From the NCBI GenBank assembly GCA_009760885.1, contig CM019693.1, positions 2,918,300 through 2,982,299 of the forward strand: 64,000 nucleotides of DNA, written 5' to 3'. Of this stretch, positions 34,264-46,499 are shown piece after piece; the first letter of the stretch is position 1; every line of letters starts with the position of its first letter. Under the pieces are notes generated by a model that made no database searches, was not told the DNA's origin, and saw only the letters and a program-made list of their open reading frames with translations. The position numbers and the translations under genes were made by a program. Source of the stretch: Achatina immaculata. Taxonomy: Eukaryota; Mollusca; Gastropoda; Stylommatophora; Achatinidae.

Positions 34264-34477
34264 AGTTATGCCAGTGGTTCCCAAGTTTTTTCCGCTTGCG
34301 TAGCCCTTGGTGGCATATCTCCATAAATTGTACCCCTTCATATTAGCGAAACTGTTTCTTACTACTGTATTATGCTATGATAAGTTTCTGATTTTTATCA
34401 AACTTCTTCTTGCGTAACCCTTCAACATCCTGCCCATGGGGTACACCTACATCAGTTTGGGAACCACTGAGTCATGC
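34264..34477. mobile_element. hAT-type MITE, 198 bp, with 8-bp duplication
   Basis: Element 34272-34469 runs from CAGTGGTTCCCAA to TTGGGAACCACTG, a perfect 13-bp inverted repeat. Flanks agttatgc (34264-34271) and agtcatgc (34470-34477) differ at one base. No coding content. Confidence 0.9.
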
Positions 34478-34849
34478 TACTATGGGGCTTTTTTTTCCCT
34501 TCAATCTTCTATTCAACAAAAGCTTATTGTCAGAACCATCCGGAATTAAGAATGGAATATTTTGCTGCCTCAGGTCCCCCCCGCTTTGAAACCGTCTCAG
34601 GTAAACGGACACCAAAAGCTATTATTTCACCCGTTTAGCAAAATTGACATGACATTTGAATTAAAGTCCCATTTTTAAAAAAATACATTATATAATGGTC
34701 CCTTTTTTTAACGGCCTTGTGCACGAAAGTTAAGGTCCGCTCTTGCCCTTTGTGTCCGTGATTTAACATCTTAGTGCTGCCGCCGTTTTTTAAAAGTTGT
34801 TGCGAGAATAATCTCTGTATGAGTGAATCAAATTTGTGTGTATGTGTGT
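34478..34849. other. unassigned segment
   Basis: No feature recognised. Confidence 0.35.
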
Positions 34850-34871
34850 GTGAGAGAGAGAAAGAGAGAGA

Positions 34872-34903
<32 letters not shown>

Positions 34904-34904
34904 C
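34850..34904. repeat. (GA)n microsatellite
   Basis: GA and AAAG repeats after a short TG run. Confidence 0.95.
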
Positions 34905-34979
34905 TATTTGGCTTTCGAATTGCTATTTGCATCATCCACCTTCGTGATCATTGTTTTTGACCGTGTAGTCTGCAGTTGA

Positions 34980-35345
34980 AGAAATTCAGAAATCAAGATC
35001 GGGACTTTTAAGGGATTCATTAGTTCTGGACCCAAGGTAAAGGTATGGTACGAGTAAAGGTATGAATTGTGAATCAGCGTCATGGCAGACTGTTTGCTGC
35101 CTAGTCGGCAGTTGACCCAGAAACTGCCAACCAGTGTCGTCATCAGCCCTAACTCCGTAGCTAGTGGCGTCATTACTCTTCCTTCCCAGAGAGTTAGCCC
35201 TGGTACCCATTTTTTTTCCTTGAGGTTGAGTGAACCCAGGGAGTTTGCGAACAATGCCTGACCGCCGCTGTGGTGAGTGGAAAGTCGAAACCGGGTGGCC
35301 TGGTCGGCAAGCGAGTGATTAATCCACTGCGCTAACGCGGCTCCC
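34980..35345 (-). mobile_element. tRNA-derived SINE, second family
   Basis: Reverse complement starts GGAGCCGCGTTAGCGCAGTG (A-box) and has a B-box-like GGTTTCGACTTTCC about 45 bp later, followed by a ~270 bp body. One copy in the window. Distinct from family A in head and body. Confidence 0.7.
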
Positions 35346-35574
35346 TAAACCCAAGGATAATGTTTAAAATTCAACCTTGTACGTGGTACAAAATTGCTGT
35401 TGCTATAGTGATGGTACATGCCATTTCTTGATCATTGGAGCAATCAATGTCTGCCAGAAAGACAGGGCACCATCAAAGCGGTGAACATTGTACGTGCTAC
35501 TGTGAATATGTGGGGAAAAGCGTACATTCTAGTTGAAATAACATTCTCACGTATAAAAAAGTGTGCCTAGAATC
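35346..35574. other. unassigned spacer
   Basis: No feature recognised. Confidence 0.35.
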
Positions 35575-36087
<513 letters not shown>

Positions 36088-36375
36088 TGCGGGTATGATA
36101 CATTTCACAGCTGGGGATGATAATAAAAATACACACTCGTATTAAATGTAACAGCAGAATAACCTGTTTCTATGTCGTTGCCCCAATGACCAGAGTTTAT
36201 GGTTCATGTGATTTTCTGTGTGAAATATTGATAGTGTGTGTTTCTTATTGTTTAAATAAAAAATCCCATTTTATTTTAGTAATTTCAGCCTAGCTATGGA
36301 ACTAATGGCGATAGTAATCTCAGTTAAACAAGGAACTTTTGTGGACTCTATAGCTCATGCTGTGTGTTCTGTCAC
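36088..36375. other. unassigned spacer
   Basis: No feature recognised. Confidence 0.35.
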
Positions 36376-36399
36376 TTTGTATGTATGTATGTATGTATG

Positions 36400-36447
<48 letters not shown>
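36376..36447. repeat. ATGT then TA microsatellite
   Basis: About six ATGT units followed by about 22 TA units. Confidence 0.95.
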
Positions 36448-36452
<5 letters not shown>

Positions 36453-36528
36453 CTCCTAATTTAATCTTCAATATTCTTTCAAATGTTATCTGTACAACAC
36501 TTGTCTCTCATTGATATCATTACAAAAC

Positions 36529-36718
36529 TTCTTCTTCTTCGTTCGCTTCTACCACCAAGACCGCCCTGTGATCCTACTGAATTTACGTCTGTGGTCCTCG
36601 TTAAGTCTCGTGGTCCCCTGTGTGGTCCCCGAAAGGACCACATGAGATCCCTGAGAGGACCACAAGAGGTTCAGAGTATCGCAGGGCTTGAGCCTGTATT
36701 CTTAGTGGGTCTCAGAGG
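36529..36718 (-). mobile_element. GAA-tailed element, 5'-truncated second copy
   Basis: Matches the 3' ~190 bp of the element nested in the mariner (18609-18800): on the minus strand it includes gaccacaagacttaacgagg-like and cttggtggtagaagcgaacg blocks and ends in (GAA)n. Its truncated side abuts a GA tract. Confidence 0.88.
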
Positions 36719-36990
36719 GAGAGAGAGAGAGAGGGAGAGAGAGAGAGAAGGAGACAGGTTAAAATAAAAGGCAGGCAGAGAATGAACTAGGAAGACATTG
36801 CTAAAGCTGCATCGGACAGACTGCGGGGACATGAAGAGCTGGAATGTAAGAGCGACGTAGTTTATGTAACGGGAACCGCACTGCAAACAACCAACACTTC
36901 ACGGGAACTATCAGCAAAGAAACATACTCTGCGAAATGTTGTGAAGCATACAAAGGGCTGTTCTGAATGCAGTGGCGCTGGATTTTGAAC
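36719..36990. repeat. GA tract and dispersed repeat R, copy 2
   Basis: 36719-36755 is GA-rich. 36790-36990 follows the same order of blocks as 16815-17080 (gactgcgggga, ggaatgtaagagcgacgta, caaccaacacttc, gaactatcagca) and ends ggctgttctgaatgcagtgg. Confidence 0.6.
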
Positions 36991-37474
36991 TTTGAATCTG
37001 CATATTTCTACAACTGATAGCCCAGTGCAACATAACTGTCTCCTTTTTGGAAATGATTTATTGCGCAAAAAGATGAATGTATTCCCTTCTCTTCCCCCCA
37101 ACCCCCCCCCCCCCAAAAAAAAAAACAAACCACGCGCGTCAAACACTTCCGGGAATAGCAGTTGATATCAGCGCGGCTTCTCTGGATCAAGGTCGTTGGC
37201 TTCACCCCGGCGCGCTTTTCATTCGCCAGGATTCTCGGCTGTACTGAGGAGTACGCGCATCGTACTGAGATCTCTATTCACGGAGGAGGATAGGAGCATT
37301 AATGAACTTGTTCGAAGTTAGCAGTGACATTTGTTAACGCTTTAAGATATTCTTTTTTTTTTAACATCTAGACATTCCAGGGTGAACACATGGAAGCTGT
37401 GTTAAGAGTAAAGTACCTAAATTCGGTGGAATACAGACTCTGACGGTCCTATCTGAAGAAGAGGCAGAGCGGTA
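36991..37474. other. unassigned segment
   Basis: Contains C and A homopolymers near 37095-37125. No feature recognised. Confidence 0.35.
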
Positions 37475-37812
37475 GTCTAGTGTAGAGTGTAATATTTCAC
37501 TTCTGTTTCAGTGTAGTTTCAGTTTGTAACACTTCACATTTTTTTTTCTGGTGTAGTCATTTTGTGCGGTATGTAATATTTCACATGTGTTCTAGTGTAG
37601 TGAAGTTTGTAGCTTTTCACTTTTGTCCTTGTGCAGTGCAGTCTCAAACATTCCACTTTTGTTCTAGTGTAGTCCATTCTGTAACATTTCATTTTCGTTC
37701 TAGTGTAGTGGATTCTGTAACATTTCACTTTTGTTCTAGTGCAGTGCACTATTTAACATTTAACTTTTGTTCTAGTGCAGTGTACTATTTAACATTTTAC
37801 TTGTGTTCTATT
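37475..37812. repeat. 36-bp degenerate minisatellite, about 9 copies
   Basis: Unit like TAGTGTAGTGGATTCTGTAA plus CATTTCACTTTTGTTC. Substitutions outnumber indels and frames remain open on both strands. Confidence 0.9.
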
Positions 37813-37837
37813 GTAATACGATCCATAAAATGTAGAT

Positions 37838-37932
37838 TGGCCGATTCGACAGGACGCTGAGCTCTCGTTAGTAGATGTCCAGCAGGAGTCCGGGGTTCGA
37901 ATCCCATTCAATCGCTTTGTTTTTTTTTCCTC
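37838..37932 (+). tRNA. tRNA-like pseudogene or SINE head
   Basis: Contains GGGGTTCGAATCCC (T-arm/B-box), an A-box-like stretch near 37850-37870, a possible 5-bp acceptor pairing GATTG/CAATC, and a T-run downstream. The T-stem is incomplete and an anticodon arm cannot be folded with confidence, so I treat it as tRNA-derived and not as a functional tRNA. Confidence 0.35.
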
Positions 37933-38019
37933 CCCCCCCTTTTTTTTCTCTCAAATCTAAAGATCTTTGTCTAAAACGCCTGGAAGCTAATCGTCGTAGA
38001 CTTTGCTGAATTTGTCACC

Positions 38020-38030
38020 TTTGATAATCT
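38020..38030. repeat. target-site duplication (tttgataatct), left
   Basis: Identical 11 bases at 38997-39007 on the other side of the LINE. Confidence 0.75.
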
Positions 38031-38996
38031 CAATCAATCAAGTGCCATGTCGCGTGGCGTAGGCGATCATTTCTCTCCACAATTCCCTGTCTTTAGACTT
38101 GATTATGAGATCCGCCGGTGACTTTCTTCCTAGCCACACTGACAGCAAATCCAGTAACTTCTCTCTCTCTATCCTCCTCTGTCTCTTCTTCCCTCAATTC
38201 TTCTAGTTGCCACAGTGTGTTCCAATTTTCCTCTTCTCAGAAAATGTCCTACAAATCTCACTTGTCTGTCTCTGATATTTGCTGTAATTTGCCCTCTCTT
38301 AAGACTTCTTCGTTGGTTTTCTTAGCTGTCCGTGGTACCTTCAACATCCTTCTTATGAACCACATTTCCATGGCCTCCATTTCTCGCTGTACTCTCTTAT
38401 TCATGGACCATGCTTCACATCCATAAAACAAAATTGGCTCGATGTAACATTTAAGTACTCAGAATCTTGTTCCCATTGATATGGATCTGTTGCACAAGAT
38501 GTTTCTCATTTTCTGGAATGCTGACTTGGCCTGAGTACGTCTGCTTTTTATTTCGTTGTGACATTTCCCATCAGCTGTTATAATTGTTACGAAGTAATTT
38601 TTCGTTGTGACATTTCCCATCAACTGCTATAATTGTTCGTAAGTACTTGAATCTATCAATGTGTTTCAGTTCTGTGCCATCGATGGTATTGCTACATTTT
38701 GGTGGTATTCTTTCTTTGAGATGACCATCACTTCAGTCTTCTTTTTATTCGGGGTGAGACCTTTACTTTTACTTTCATGAACCACGATGTCCAGAAGAGC
38801 CTGTAGCTCCCCTTCACTTTTAGCAATCAGAACTATGTCATCTGCATATCTTAAGTTGTTACGGTTGTACCCGCCAATTGATATTCCTGGCAATCTCTCT
38901 AATATTTCTCATTATTTTTTCGCTATATAAGGTCAGGAGATAGAACACATCCTTGTCTCACTCCCAGTTTTGTGTTTTGTAATGCTCATATTTGGT
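38031..38996 (-). pseudogene. RTE-like LINE, 5'-truncated, TTGA tail
   Basis: Minus strand: GVRQGCVLSP-like start, ISIGGYNRNNLRYADDIVLIA (YADD intact), NKKKTEVMVISKKE, then decayed thumb with RNILCNRSISMGTRF-like text, and a C-terminus DRELWREMIAYATRHGT before a (TTGA)n tail (38031-38041). About 0.97 kb, several frameshifts. Flanked by an 11-bp direct repeat. Confidence 0.88.
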
Positions 38997-39112
38997 TTTG
39001 ATAATCTGCTTTACTGAATTTGTAACCTTTGATAATCTGCTTTACTGAATTTATAACCTTTGATAATCTGCTTTGCTGAATTTGTAAGCTTTGATAATCC
39101 ACAACTGCTTTG

Positions 39113-39714
39113 ACACGTGGGACTTCACTTTGACTAATCTTCTGTTTTCCTCTAGTTATGCCTTTGTAAGGTCCTCTTCTCATCTTCATGGACATTACAG
39201 AAGATTGAATAAAAAACACGTTAGCGTTACAACATACGTACACTAAATAGTATCGACTTGTGCGCTGGCGTCTACTCTCTCTCTCTCTCTCTCTCTGTGC
39301 ATTGATTAGTCATAAAGCCACCGTACTCACTTCTAAGTCGAAAGCACTGCGGCGTGTGTCGATAAACATTTGCATACAGCACACACCATATCGAATATCC
39401 AAAGGCTTGCTGGGAGCACAGAGACAACGGTGTCAAGTTAAGTTTATCTCATGTGTGTAAAGTTGATCAGCGGAGTATATCGGTCATTCTTTCCTTTTAG
39501 GATTGGAGACGTCTGTGCTAGACACATTCAGACAAACGTTTATGAAGTTTTATAAAACAAGTTAAAAAGAGGAAAGAAAGGATGATTAATTAGTAATAGA
39601 TTATAAGAATGCTGAAATAGTTATGAAAATCCTACATTTCGGCGAAAAATGTCTACATTATGGACAACAGTGACGAGAAAGCAACAGGTAAATATATTAT
39701 CTGAACTCCTTGTA
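39113..39714. other. unassigned segment
   Basis: A short CT run at 39274-39296. Otherwise nothing recognised. Confidence 0.4.
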
Positions 39715-40478
39715 GACTGAAAAGCCGGGGACAGCTTGGCTGGTTATCAGGGAACTACGCCTAACTATAGCTAACCAAGACCCTGTTCTATGCCTCCGTT
39801 GATGCTCCTAGCAGCATGGCTTTGCATGGCTAACGGTGTGAGGATTGCTGTATTTCACCCGGTGGCGGAGTCTGCCAGAGACGTTCGCTGACATTCGACC
39901 TCTCGCTCTAGACCTTCAAGTAAGCCGCCCTGTAACCGACTCACTGTCCGACACGATTGTTTTACACACCAACATCTTCACGGCATCGTTTTCTAAGAAC
40001 AAACTGCTTTACGTTCCTACGAGGTGAAGCAGCAGCGATAAGAACATTCATCTCATCAAGGCCGTGTTAGACAAGTGCCCCCTGGAGGAGGAAAACACCC
40101 CATGCATTTTAACGGTGTTTGTAATTAGGAAGGCTGTCTGTTTTGGCAGTCAGCGACTCTCAGCTAACCCGCTAGCGTCAGGTTTGGAGAAGTATACCTG
40201 ATCAAGACCACTGTCCCACTTCTCCGTTTGGCGTCCCCAGTTACACTCCAGGCTTGGCTAAAATGGCAGAGTTCGCCATGGTCCCAGTGGCAGTGGACTC
40301 AACTAAAGAAGTAATGCACACCTTCCCCCCCCCGCTTTTTAGCTGCACTCAGGGGCCGAAAAAATAGTCGTCCTAACCCACTCCCAGTCCAGCACGACGT
40401 TGGTGCTTCAATGTCTTCACCGCACTGGCTGCACAGAAAACCATCTCGCACTTCAAGAAGAAGAAGAAGAAGAAGAAC
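39715..40478 (+). mobile_element. GAA-tail family G, two adjacent copies
   Basis: 39715-40040 is a diverged copy (gctaaccaagaccctgttct, ggtggcggagtctgcc, gacacgattg, caacatcttcacggcatcg). 40130-40478 is a better copy ending in GAAGAAGAAGAAGAAGAAG. Same orientation, separated by about 90 bp. Confidence 0.78.
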
Positions 40479-41284
40479 GTAATGAGGAAAATAATTAATT
40501 CGACTAGTCACCAGCCCACACAATAATTTATCATTTAAACATGTCACATAACTTTCTGAATACAAGAACAGTTATTTTTATTTAAAAAATCATTTAAATA
40601 AAGTAAAATTGACAAATGAATCTGTAAATAAAAAGGATTCCATAGCAAGACTTCATATTTTAAAAGATTAAAAAGCATATGCATAAAAAAAAACGAGAGA
40701 AAGCATCTACTTGCTAACCACCCAACTGCAACATAATCTGATGTAGCTAAGAGGGGTGGTAACAGATTTAGATTAAGGGAAGTATATTATATAGGAGAGA
40801 AATTACGGGGTAGACATTAGGGGAAGTAACCGTAGATTAAAAACTACATTGCCGCAGAAGAAGGGGGAATAATCTTAGATAAGCTGAAAGATAACTGTAA
40901 ACATCACAGGAAACTAGATATCTAAACTATTGTATTATTAGTGAATGTGTACAACAATATGCAACAATCGGAGGTCTAGTACCCTGAAGTAAATTAACCG
41001 TTCTTAAAGCTGTTTTAGAGAATTTATAGTTCATTCCCCTTTTTGCGTTGTTCACATCCACCACAAGATGGCTGCAGATCAATATGGAGATTAGGCAGAA
41101 GAATATTGACTGGAAAATCCAAAGCTATCTGGCATGTGTGCACTTTAAAAAAAAAACTCTTATAAAGTCCTTAATTTAGTTTTATATTTCATGCTCTAAA
41201 TGTGGCCTTTATTCTCATCGTTAGCCTCCGAGGACTCTTATAATATGATGATATAAGAACCGGGTTTGGTGAACTATATTAACG
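40479..41284. other. unassigned AT-rich segment
   Basis: No coding or repeat homology recognised over about 800 bp. Confidence 0.4.
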
Positions 41285-41890
41285 ATTGTCGTGTCTTGTC
41301 TTGTGCTATCTCCCTGTAACTGCAAGCTGGTGCTCTATTCCACGCTATGTCAGTATCATTTTGAGAATGAATGGTGAAAATAAACTGTCCTTCCCCCTTT
41401 GTTTTTTTAAAATAGCATAGCCCATTGGTAACCATAACAACATAAGCTTTAGCTCAAAAGCCAGAAAAAGTACAGTAGTACAGGATGCTTTTCTCATCTT
41501 GTCCTCTGTCTCCCTAGAACTGCAACCTGGTGTTCTTCTGCAGTGCAGCCAGTGCCGCGAAGGCGTTGAGGCACAGCGTGGTGTCGGCTTGGGAGCGGGT
41601 TATGGCGGCTAATCTTTCAGCCCCTTGAGTGCAGCTTAAAAAGTGGGAGGGTGGGGGGGGGTGGGTGTTGTACTTATTTAACAGACTCCACCACCTTGGG
41701 GAATATGGCGATCCCTGCCCCGTTAACCAGACTAGGCCTGTCATTGGAAGGGGGGGGGGAGTGTGCTAATGAAGAGGTTAAACAGGGTCTTTGCCAGCTA
41801 TGGGTTGCCAACAGTGACGCTAGAATGTCAGCTTTGGGTTGCTGGTTGCCAAAACAGACAGCCTCTTCGCCTCCTAGCACAGGATACATA
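41285..41890 (-). mobile_element. GAA-tail family G, two minus-strand pieces
   Basis: 41505-41885 matches the family over almost its full length (reversed: ccaaaacagacagcctc end to ctgcagaagaacaccaggtt). A short piece at 41285-41340 (ctccctgtaactgcaagctg) matches the same outer end. Confidence 0.78.
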
Positions 41891-42099
41891 CGAGACACAC
41901 ACACAAAGCGCATTTAGTAATTGATTTAATTAGGTCATAAAAACAAAGCGGAATGGTTAAAACTAATTTCCGACCTGGTCGCTGATGTTTTTTCTGTACA
42001 TATTGTCACGCCCAACGTCAGAAAATCTGTGGGCTTGAGTGATTGTGAATACTGAGTGAATTTTTTTTTCCGTGGGCTTGGGGAGAAAATCTGTGATGG

Positions 42100-42120
42100 T
42101 ATTTATGTGAAGTTTTACTC

Positions 42121-42167
<47 letters not shown>

Positions 42168-42915
42168 TGAAAGTGAGAGTGAAATGCAAAACGGAGAGAG
42201 TGGGAAAGAAAAAAGATGTATTTGAAGCACACACACACACAGAGACAGAGAGACAAGCGTTAGGAAGAACTGAGAATGAATGAGAAGCGTTAGGAAGAAC
42301 TGAGAGTGAATGAGAGAGTGACAGAGAGAGAGAGAGACAGAGAAAGGGAGAGATAATGAAAGAGAGAGAGAGAGAAAAAGAGAGAACAAGCGTTAGGAAG
42401 AACTGAGAGTGAATGAGAAGCGTTAGGAAGAACTGAGAGTGAATGAGAGAGTGACAGAGAGAGAGAGAAACAGAGAAAGGGAGAGATAATGAAAGAGAGA
42501 GAGAGAGAGAGAAAAAGAGAGAACAAGCGTTAGGAAGAACTGAGAGTGAATGAGAAGCTTTAGGAAGAACTGAGAGTGAATGAGAGAGTGACAGAGAGAG
42601 AGAGAGACAGAGAAAGGGAGAGATAATGAAATAGAGAGAGAGAGAAAGAGAGAACAAGCGTTAGGAAGAACTGAGAGTGAATGAGAAGCGTTAGGAAGAA
42701 CTGAGAGTGAATGAGAAGCTTTAGGAAGAACTGAGAGTGAATGAGAAGCTTTAGGAAGAACTGAGAGTGAATGAGAGAGTGACAGAGAAAGGGAGAGATA
42801 ATGAAATAGAGAGAGAGAGAAAGAGAGAACAAGCGTTAGGAAGAACTGAGAGTGAATGAGACGCGATAGGAAGAACTGAGAGTGAATGAGAGAGTGACAG
42901 AGAAAGGGAGAGATA

Positions 42916-42948
<33 letters not shown>

Positions 42949-43397
42949 GGAAAGTGAAAGAGAGAAACAGTGAGAGAAATGAGAGAGAGAAACAGAAAGA
43001 AAGAGAAACAGTGAAAGAGAGAAGTGAGAAGGAGAATGAGAGAGGAAGAATGAGAGAGAGATTGATTGATTGATTGATTTTTATTTCAAAAGGGAGAGAG
43101 AGAGAGAAACAAAAGGAAAGAGAGATAGTGAGAGGCAAAAAGAGATAATGAGCGAAATATGGAGAAAGAGAATAGTAAAGGAGAGAAAAAAGAGAGATAG
43201 TGTGGGAGAGAAAGAAGAAGATAATGTGAGAGAAAGAAAGAGATGAGAGAGAAAGAGATGGGCAGGGAAACAGAGAGAAATAGAGAGATTGAGAGGAAGA
43301 AAAGGAGACTAGAATGGGATGGGAGTATGTATAGGTAAGAGAAAGAGAGAGAGGAAATGTGCATGTTTACGACGCACACACAGACTGAGAGCGAGAG

Positions 43398-43428
<31 letters not shown>

Positions 43429-43470
43429 AGCAGAGAGAAAAGAGAGATAAAGAAAGAATAACGCATGATC
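42100..43470. repeat. GA-rich block with nested ~135-bp tandem repeat
   Basis: Pure GA runs alternate with the non-GA block GCGTTAGGAAGAACTGAGAG plus TGAATGAGA. The larger unit starts at about 42384, 42521, 42652 and 42827. Inner block copies number one to four per unit. From about 42920 to 43470 only degenerate GA sequence remains, with a GATT run at 43062-43078. Leu-Ser open frames are artefacts. Confidence 0.93.
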
Positions 43471-44019
43471 GATGTAAATATCACATAGCAAGCCCGACGC
43501 CTGGTCTCTGAATTCAACAGTCTGTCCTTTAACCTATAAATAACTCATAATGAGGTCAACTTACACTTGCTCCTCTCCGTGTTATCACGCGCCTAGCAAC
43601 TTAACTGAAAGTGTATGTACTCCGAGCTCTGATAGACTTTCACGGGGGATTATCCCCCCCTCCCTTCTTCCTGACGTCACATTACTAGGATAGAAGAGTC
43701 TAGATTAGAGACCAGAAAACTCGCTTGTTTAACTGCGTGTAATTTAGTTTTATATCAGTGATGGTGCTAGGATTTTTTCGAAATCTGCGCACTTGAACCT
43801 GTCTTTTTACACTGAGTGAGGTATCTTCGGAAATCCCGGGGTTTTTTTTTTCAATACAACATTTAATGTAAAATTAAAAACACTTTACAAAAACATCAAG
43901 GGGAATTAGGTGTTCATGTGAAATTTTTCTGACCTTATCTGATACGAGATTTACTTTTTTTTTTTTAAACAGTTCTGCAAAACTGGCTACGAAATAAAGA
44001 ATAAATAATCTTTTGACAC
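43471..44019. other. unassigned segment
   Basis: No feature recognised. Confidence 0.35.
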
Positions 44020-44345
44020 ACTGTCTGTCTGTCTGTCTGTCTACTAGCTTTGCCGGTCATAGCTCTCCACAACTCTCTGTTTTGTGTTGCCTCCATGAGT
44101 TGTTCTGGTGTCTTCTTTCCATGCCATCTTGCCAATCTCTCCAGGATTTTCACTCTTCGTCCGCCTCGGCCTTTTTATCACTCTAACTTTCCTGTTGTCA
44201 CGACGTGTTCCAGTTTGCTTCTCCTCATGACATGTCACTGTCCTTTTCTGACTGTTGTAATTATTTGTCTTCTCGAATCGTCTCTCTCAAAATTTCTTCA
44301 TTTGACTTTCTCGTCGTTTATGGCGTCCTCGACATTCTTGTGAGA
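44020..44345 (-). pseudogene. LINE 3' end with GACA tail
   Basis: Minus strand ends VKILERLARWHGKKTPEQLM, RELWRAMTGKAS and then a (GACA)n tail (44020-44041). RTE-like C-terminus, frameshifted upstream. Confidence 0.78.
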
Positions 44346-45149
44346 AACCCCATTTCCATGGATTCCAGACGTTGCTGTAAAACCTTCTGCCTGTATCAGT
44401 TACGTACCAGGACAAGGGTTAGGGTAACCCCAGCGTTAAACTACTTGAAAAAAAAAAAATGGCCGGGCCGCGTAACACGGTTTCCGTCAGGCAGTAGAAA
44501 AAAAAGACTTCAAACTGACAATTAGCGGAAGTAAAATGACCTGCTGTCCGCGCAGGTGATGGATAGGTGCAATAACAGAAACCTGAACAAGTGAGGCCTC
44601 TCCCCCCCCCCTCCTCCCCTCCCCAAATGAAGTTTACTCACCCTCCTGTACGCTGGAAGGTACAGAACAAATGAGACAAGTCAAAACAACAACTATTTCA
44701 CATTCGTACTTAAGCGAGTCATTCTATGTCCAAGAATTCATATTTGGCCTTATGGAAAATGAAATTATTCTTAATCAGTCGAATTCTTAAAACTCGTTAA
44801 TTAGGGCTTTTCTTTACTCCTTTGTAGGAGGACTGGGGGCAAAGAAAGTGGTTTCTTCTCCGATAAAATGCGGATCTCTGTATCCCTTTCTGCATAAGGG
44901 AAGTTAGTTACAACAGTGTCTGCTCTGATGTAGTCATGGAAACAAGCTCATTGTTTATACTGACACAAGAGTGGTTCGACCTTCGGTGGAACTTACTTTG
45001 ACTTACCTTGACTTCGCAAACACGTGTGTGTGTGTGCTGGAATAGTTTAATCTTCACGTGCATATCCTGGACTTGAAGAAATGGGGGAAAAAAAGAAGAA
45101 AAATCACAACCTGCTTTCATCGTCACCTTTGTTATCTTTATCGTCATTA
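44346..45149. other. unassigned segment
   Basis: Homopolymer A and C runs only. No gene or repeat recognised. Confidence 0.35.
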
Positions 45150-45935
45150 TGTAGATCTTCTTCTTCTTCTTCTTCTTCTTTTTCTTCATTCAGTTTCGTA
45201 TGCTCAGCTTTCTAAACAGGGAGTCCGGTTGCCTCCATGAATCCTGCTGTCAGCAGGAGGTCTTCGTAGGAACCCCAGAGTTTCTCCTGCATGCTTTTTC
45301 TGCCGGAGCCATACCTGGGCTCTGTGGTCTCTGTGCAGGCCTGTAGTCTGTGTTCAGGAGTCTGGGGCTGTCTTAGCACATGCATTGGGCTGTTGGCGCA
45401 ACCTTTATATTGTGGAGGCTAGCGTTGGGTCTGCAGTGCACGGTTCATAGCATGAAGAGTGTGGCTTTTTGTTCTTTGTTTAGTCTTAGTATGGGGTCCT
45501 GTGGGGTATCTGCTGTTTACCCTCTGCCTCCAGGCGTTTTTGGTATTTCTTTGTAACTTGTTTCCACTTCGTTTTTCCGATATTTATTGCCTGAATTGTT
45601 CTATCTTTCTTAGTGCCATCCTTTGCTAGCCTATCGGCTGTTTCGTTTCCTGCAACGCCACAGTGGGCAGAGATCAACTGTAGCGCTATCCTGTTTGTTG
45701 TGGAGATCTGAATTATTTTCTCTGTTAGGTACCCTGTTAGGTGGTCCGCAGGGCTGACAACCGCATAAGACGGAGGCTTTTTATGTCCTAGGGTCGTTGT
45801 TCCTCCAGAGCTTTTACAGCCAGCCTCCAGGGTGCTCATTAGTTCTGTCCTGAAGTTTGTGAATAGTTCCCCTTTCCCCCCCCCCCCCCCCCCCCCCCCC
45901 CCGCAGCAGCTGATATCTCTGCCTTTATGTAGATG
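45150..45935 (-). pseudogene. RNase H-bearing LINE 3' portion, GAA tail
   Basis: Minus strand: FTNFRTELMSTLEAG, SYAVVSPADHLTGYL, ALQLISAHCGVAGNETADRL (RNase H His and Asp region; compare WIPSHCGIPGNEKADHLA in the 3 kb LINE), then KKYQKRLEAEGK and a decayed C-terminus. It ends in (GAA)n (45153-45180). A poly-C run at 45877-45902 marks the truncated end. A different family from the LINE at 2921 but of the same RNase H type. Confidence 0.82.
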
Positions 45936-46193
45936 AGCCATAGAACAAAGTCACATGGCACTGAAACCAACAAGAAAAAAAAACTAAGATGTCTCAAATA
46001 ACTTCTTCACCAGATTCTCTCCCCCCCCCCCCAACCAACGACCCCCGCGAGCGCCCCGTAAAGCCAGATTTTTTACCAACTCTCATGCAAAGGAGAATGT
46101 TATATGACGAACGGAAACATGCTTACAGGACTTTTATTTATAAGTGCAAAATTGGGCTCCAAAAGTCATTCCGGAAAATCAGTTTGTAGCGCA
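45936..46193. other. unassigned spacer
   Basis: C-run near 46020. No feature recognised. Confidence 0.35.
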
Positions 46194-46432
46194 AAGCACT
46201 GAAATTTAACAGCAGATTCTAGCACTGAAATTTAACAGCAGATCCTAGCATTGAAAGTTAACAGCAGATCCTAGCAGTGAGATTTAACAACAGATCATAG
46301 CAGTGAAATTAACAGCAGATCTTAGCAGTGAGATTTAACAACAGATCCTAGCAGTGAAATTTAACAACAGATCTTAGCAGTGAGATTTAACAACAGATCC
46401 TAGCAGTAAAATTTAACAGCAGATCTTAGCGC
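46194..46432. repeat. 26-bp minisatellite, about 9 copies
   Basis: Unit AGCAGTGAGATTTAACAACA plus GATCCT, alternating with a caaca/cagca variant. Confidence 0.93.
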
Positions 46433-46499
46433 CAAGGGACTCATAGAAGAACCGGTCTTTCTGGTTATTTCTTTGTTTTTACTTTCATTGTTTTCCTGG

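Larger units (their letters stand above)
38003..39112. repeat. 31-bp tandem array interrupted by a LINE
   Basis: Unit CTTTACTGAATTTGTAACCT plus TTGATAATCTG. One unit lies at 38001-38030 and about three and a half at 38997-39112. The repeat phase is restored if the LINE 38031-38996 and one 11-bp duplicate are removed. Confidence 0.88.

Noticed and set aside
37838..37932. Functional tRNA gene
   Set aside because: T-stem incomplete, no convincing anticodon arm, and surrounded by homopolymers; kept only as tRNA-like.
42018..43517. Overlapping serine/leucine-rich minus-strand open frames up to 180 codons
   Set aside because: Product of GA dinucleotide repeats; no start context or conserved domain.
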